In this document: piece by piece, positions 6,180-8,924 of the stretch | How positions within the stretch are numbered: the stretch's first letter is position 1 | How the letters are laid out: the number at the start of each line of letters is the position of its first letter | Assembly (NCBI GenBank): GCA_946481615.1 | Contig: CAMLOR010000126.1 | Coordinates: forward strand, 1-8,924 | Direction of reading: 5' to 3' | Length of the DNA: 8,924 nucleotides | Source: an uncultured Aquimonas sp. | GTDB taxonomy: Bacteria; Pseudomonadota; Gammaproteobacteria; Xanthomonadales; Xanthomonadaceae | Notes under the pieces: generated by a model | What the model was told of the DNA's origin: nothing | The model's database searches: none | Seen by the model: the letters and a program-made list of their open reading frames with translations, nothing else | Program-made: the position numbers and the translations under genes

Positions 6180-8668
6180 CAGTCGGACTCGAAGTCTCCG
6201 CGAAACACGTGCTCGACGTCGATGCGCACGCTCGCCGCTTCCGGGCCGCCGAAATGCAGCGAAGCCGCGACATTGAGAACCGGTCGTGCGGCGTCCCACG
6301 CCACGCCGCCGAGTTCGAGGAGCGGCGGCAACACGCGGTCGCCGACAAGGGATTCGCGCGACCATTCCCGCGTACCGTCGGCGCGCAGCAGTGCGAGCCG
6401 CCAGGCCTGTCCCTGCGCGAGCGGACCGCCCATGAGGATCTGGCGATCAGGGCCGAATGCGAGCAGCGGGATAGCCTGCTCCGCTTCGGACAGGGACACC
6501 GTTGCGACCTCCACGTCGAGATCGGCGCTCACTCGCATCAACCTCAAGGCCTGGTCGGTGCTTTTCGTGACCGTATGCAGGACGCCATCCTCGACGCGTG
6601 CCAACGACACGCCACCCGCAGGCAGCGACACCGCATGCTCCGTCATTTCGCCGGACGGACTGTATTGGCAGACGCTGGACCGCTCGCCTTCGAGAGTGAA
6701 CGCGACCAGCGTGCCATCGTTCCTGAAGCCGATGATCGGGTGTGGGCAGGTCAACCAGCCTAGGTTGACGGCCGGCGATGCGGTGACGTCGAACAGCTTC
6801 GGCCAGCTGTCATCGCCACACAACGCGAACAAGCGACCTTGTGGCGATCGCAGCAGCGCCACGGGCCTGGCTGGGTCGAGTGTTTCCTCGCGCTTCAAGC
6901 CGGAAGCATCCATCGCCATGAAGCGGCATTCGCCGGCCTGCGACAACAACAGGAAGGCTTGCGTCGGGCCGGCCAGCATCCGCGCATAGTTCTGATCGCT
7001 CGACGGCAGCCGCACCGACCACGGCGTGGCGGAGTGACCCGCGACGAGACTGCCATCGCCGTCCTTGCCCAGCGCATAGACGACGCCGTTGCCGTCGGCC
7101 ACGGCGAAGCGTGCTTCGAAGCCCGGCAACCCGCCGGGGCCGAACGGCACGCGCGACCTCAGCCTCCAGTCCGCACCGATGGTCGCCAGATCGACCGTCG
7201 CTTCCGGCCCGGCGTTGCGTACCAGCACGGCGCGGCCGTTCGTGCCCTCGACCGGAAACGGCGGCAGCATCGCACCGATCGGCTCGCCGGGCTCGAAAGC
7301 GAAGCGCAGGCCAGCGACGAAGTCGGAGTGCCCGAAAACGACTCGCACCTGCCCCGATTCGTTCCGGAAGGTTTCCTCGAAGGCGATTCCATCACCGCCA
7401 GGCTCGTAGACGATACGCGAATATCGTGAGGCCTTCGGAAGAGGCGCGGTGCGCGTGTCGATGCGGCCCGCCGCGTCGCGCTTCCATTCGAACGCTTCGA
7501 GCGGTTCACCGTCGGGGGCATCATATCCGACCGCCCTTGACGAACCGTCGGCAGCGAACTCGAAGTCTTTCGCGAACAGGCTCAGCGTCGACGGCACCGC
7601 GTCGCAGGGACCGGTCGCCGGACTGCCCCCATCGGTGGCCACCCTGAGCGTGGCCAGACACGCCGTGTCATCGGTGCGGCCCACGCCCAGCGTGAGCAAC
7701 TCGCCATCGCTTGACGCCAGATCGACGATGGAGCCCGACGTCGCTCCAATCGGCAGATCGGAGCGCACCCATCCTGGCTCACCTTCCGGGCCGATCAACG
7801 CCAGATAGGGCTGGTTCGGCGCCGGCCAGGTCTGGCGGTACCGGCCGGCGATCCAATAGCCGCCGGCATGTGCCAGCACGGCCTGGATCCAGATCTGCGC
7901 CTCCGGCACGCCCGGCACCGGCGGAGGCACGAGTTCGGGGCCGACTTCGCCATCGGGCGCGACGGCAAACAGGCGCGAGTGGTAGAAAAACGAGGACTGG
8001 ACGGTCTTCACCTCGTAGGCGTGCAGCATCACGCTGCCGTCGGCGCTTTCGAGTACGCTTTCGAAGTAGAACGTCTCACGCGGCGCGACCACGGGCTCGA
8101 TGCGACGCACGAAGCCCCCCTGCGCATCCAGTTCGATCGCGGCCGGGCGGCTGTTTCCGCCCTCGTACACCAGGCCGAAGGCGAACAGTCGCTCGCCGGC
8201 GCGCTGAATGCCGTTGACGATCAGCGATCCGGCATCATGGCGCGCGACGATGCTTCCGGTGTTCGCATCGATGACCAGCAACGCCCGCGCCCCCGGCGTC
8301 CACACGCTGGCCACCAGCCGGCCCGAACTCGTGGTCGCAAGGTGTGGAAGCTCGTCGTAGTGGGCGAGTGTCAGCGGGAGGCTCCAGCGCACCTCGCCGT
8401 TCGCGCGCTCCAGCAGCACGATCTCGGCGGGATACCTAGGCAGTACCGGCGCCGGATCCGTGCCCGCGTAAGAACGCCTGGTGAGACGCCAATAGGCCAC
8501 GCCACCGGCCGCGAACGCGATGTCGCCGCCACGCTGAAACTCGCGCAGTTGCGGCGCGCCGAACGTCACGGCGATTTCCGATGCCTGGGCGACCCCGGCC
8601 AGCACCGCGATGAAAAAGAGAAGCCCCGCCATGGCGGGGCTTCGAAAGCGTGATACGGAAAAAAACAT
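6179..8668 (-). CDS. Large secreted protein of unknown function, possibly beta-propeller
   Basis: I do not recognise a named family. The 829-residue product starts MFFSVSRFRS, followed by a hydrophobic core (AGLLFFIAVLAGV) and a likely signal-peptidase site AQA|S after residue 29, so it should be exported. The mature part is rich in short strands separated by DG, NG and SG turns, with segments such as ERANGEVRWSLPL (88-100), LVIDANTGSIVARHD (131-145) and a late DGTREWSRESL. This pattern suggests a PQQ/Kelch-like beta-propeller, by inference only. No catalytic motif is seen. The C-terminus HVFRGDFESD resembles the short F-x-DGFE-like tails of many secreted Xanthomonadales proteins. ATG 8668 is preferred: its A is also the last base of the dksA stop, which allows coupling, and a weak GGGGGA lies 3 nt upstream. 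The internal ATG at 8632 has no ribosome site. The frame stays open to 8785, but that part is only dksA read out of frame. Confidence 0.8.
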   Translation of the reverse strand: MFFSVSRFRSPAMAGLLFFIAVLAGVAQASEIAVTFGAPQLREFQRGGDIAFAAGGVAYWRLTRRSYAGTDPAPVLPRYPAEIVLLERANGEVRWSLPLTLAHYDELPHLATTSSGRLVASVWTPGARALLVIDANTGSIVARHDAGSLIVNGIQRAGERLFAFGLVYEGGNSRPAAIELDAQGGFVRRIEPVVAPRETFYFESVLESADGSVMLHAYEVKTVQSSFFYHSRLFAVAPDGEVGPELVPPPVPGVPEAQIWIQAVLAHAGGYWIAGRYRQTWPAPNQPYLALIGPEGEPGWVRSDLPIGATSGSIVDLASSDGELLTLGVGRTDDTACLATLRVATDGGSPATGPCDAVPSTLSLFAKDFEFAADGSSRAVGYDAPDGEPLEAFEWKRDAAGRIDTRTAPLPKASRYSRIVYEPGGDGIAFEETFRNESGQVRVVFGHSDFVAGLRFAFEPGEPIGAMLPPFPVEGTNGRAVLVRNAGPEATVDLATIGADWRLRSRVPFGPGGLPGFEARFAVADGNGVVYALGKDGDGSLVAGHSATPWSVRLPSSDQNYARMLAGPTQAFLLLSQAGECRFMAMDASGLKREETLDPARPVALLRSPQGRLFALCGDDSWPKLFDVTASPAVNLGWLTCPHPIIGFRNDGTLVAFTLEGERSSVCQYSPSGEMTEHAVSLPAGGVSLARVEDGVLHTVTKSTDQALRLMRVSADLDVEVATVSLSEAEQAIPLLAFGPDRQILMGGPLAQGQAWRLALLRADGTREWSRESLVGDRVLPPLLELGGVAWDAARPVLNVAASLHFGGPEAASVRIDVEHVFRGDFESD
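8613..8643 (-). terminator. Intrinsic terminator-like hairpin, within the 5' end of the downstream gene
   Basis: On the minus strand, stem GAAGCCCCGC (8643-8634), loop CATG (8633-8630) and GCGGGGCTTC (8629-8620) form a perfect 10-bp hairpin; as DNA this is a 24-bp perfect palindrome. It is followed directly by TCTTTTT (8619-8613), which makes a convincing intrinsic terminator for dksA, starting 24 nt after its stop codon. It lies inside codons 9-19 of the secreted-protein gene starting at 8668, encoding part of the signal peptide. It may therefore act as an attenuator for that gene. The plus strand lacks a T-run, so it works in one direction only. Confidence 0.75.
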
Positions 8669-8924
8669 CAGTCCCCCATCAACCTCTGGCGATGCTCCCA
8701 CCGCTCCTGCGCATCCAGACACAGCGTGGCGATGGGCCGGGCTTCCAGACGCTCGATGCCGATCTCCTCGCCGGTCTCCTCGCAATAGCCGTAGGCGCCG
8801 TCGTCGATGCGCTTGAGGGCCTTGTCGATCTTGGAGATCAGCTTGCGGTAGCGGTCGCGGGTGCGAAGCTCCAGCGAGTTCTCGGTCTCGCGCGTGGCGC
8901 GTTCGGCGTCGTCGCCGACGTCGC
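8668..8924 (-). CDS. dksA: DksA family RNA polymerase-binding regulator, C-terminal part (5' end outside window)
   Basis: DksA binds the RNA polymerase secondary channel and, with ppGpp, adjusts transcription of rRNA and amino-acid genes during starvation. The last 84 codons are visible on the minus strand, reading in from 8922; the stop is TGA at 8670-8668. Visible hallmarks are the end of the coiled coil (ENSLELRTRDRYRKLISKID), the ALKRIDDGAYGYCEETGEE stretch, and IGIERLEARPIATLC, which matches the globular zinc-finger domain. The zinc site is altered. Where E. coli DksA has CxxC-x17-CxxC, this protein has C-E-E-T, 17 residues, then C-L-D-A. Only two cysteines remain, as in described zinc-independent DksA paralogues. 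The stop overlaps the start of the downstream secreted-protein gene by one base, and a terminator-like hairpin follows within that gene. The N-terminal domain and the DxxDxA coiled-coil tip are outside the window, so they cannot be checked. Confidence 0.93.
   Translation of the reverse strand, partial: DVGDDAERATRETENSLELRTRDRYRKLISKIDKALKRIDDGAYGYCEETGEEIGIERLEARPIATLCLDAQERWEHRQRLMGD

Noticed and set aside
6209..8653. Several plus-strand open frames (up to 261 codons)
   Set aside because: They are opposite the secreted-protein gene, whose minus-strand frame has a signal peptide and continuous plausible protein sequence.
8669..8785. 39-residue N-terminal extension of the secreted protein
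   Set aside because: It is dksA read in another frame; it ends just before the ATG that overlaps the dksA stop and gives no signal peptide at its start.

Overview
The window is GC-rich, densely coding DNA from a proteobacterium, most likely a gammaproteobacterium of the Xanthomonadales (Lysobacteraceae/Rhodanobacteraceae type). That placement is inference. It rests on the ppk1-ppx pair, the pair of hairpin repeats built on the core CCCGCGCAGGCGGG, a DksA homologue, and a secreted protein ending in an F-x-x-x-FES tail of the kind I associate with that group.

Layout. (1) Bases 1-2702, plus strand: the C-terminal half of polyphosphate kinase (ppk1, cut by the window edge), followed after 3 nt by a full exopolyphosphatase of the Ppx/GppA family. 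The two enzymes make and degrade polyphosphate and probably share a transcript. (2) Bases 2703-2899: a 197-bp spacer with a small hairpin after ppx, an inverted pair of REP-like hairpins (a small palindromic mobile or repeat unit), and a short palindrome just before the next gene. (3) Bases 2900-6152, plus strand: a compact three-gene unit with overlapping stop/start codons. It encodes a multi-pass membrane protein of the acyltransferase type and two tandem paralogous serine hydrolases with the class A beta-lactamase fold signature. The first hydrolase has an ordinary Sec signal peptide and the second a lipoprotein signal. Together they look like a cell-envelope module; the substrate is unknown. 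(4) Bases 6179-8670, minus strand, convergent with the preceding unit: a large secreted protein of unknown function, probably beta-propeller-like. (5) Bases 8668-8924, minus strand: the C-terminal 84 codons of DksA, cut by the window edge, with a cysteine-poor zinc finger (CxxT...CxxA).

The dksA stop codon overlaps the start codon of the secreted-protein gene (TGATG on the minus strand). A strong intrinsic-terminator-like hairpin lies inside the first 20 codons of that gene, so expression of the secreted protein from dksA transcripts should depend on readthrough. I saw no tRNA, rRNA, CRISPR, transposase or phage gene. Apart from 2703-2899 and 6153-6178 the window is coding.
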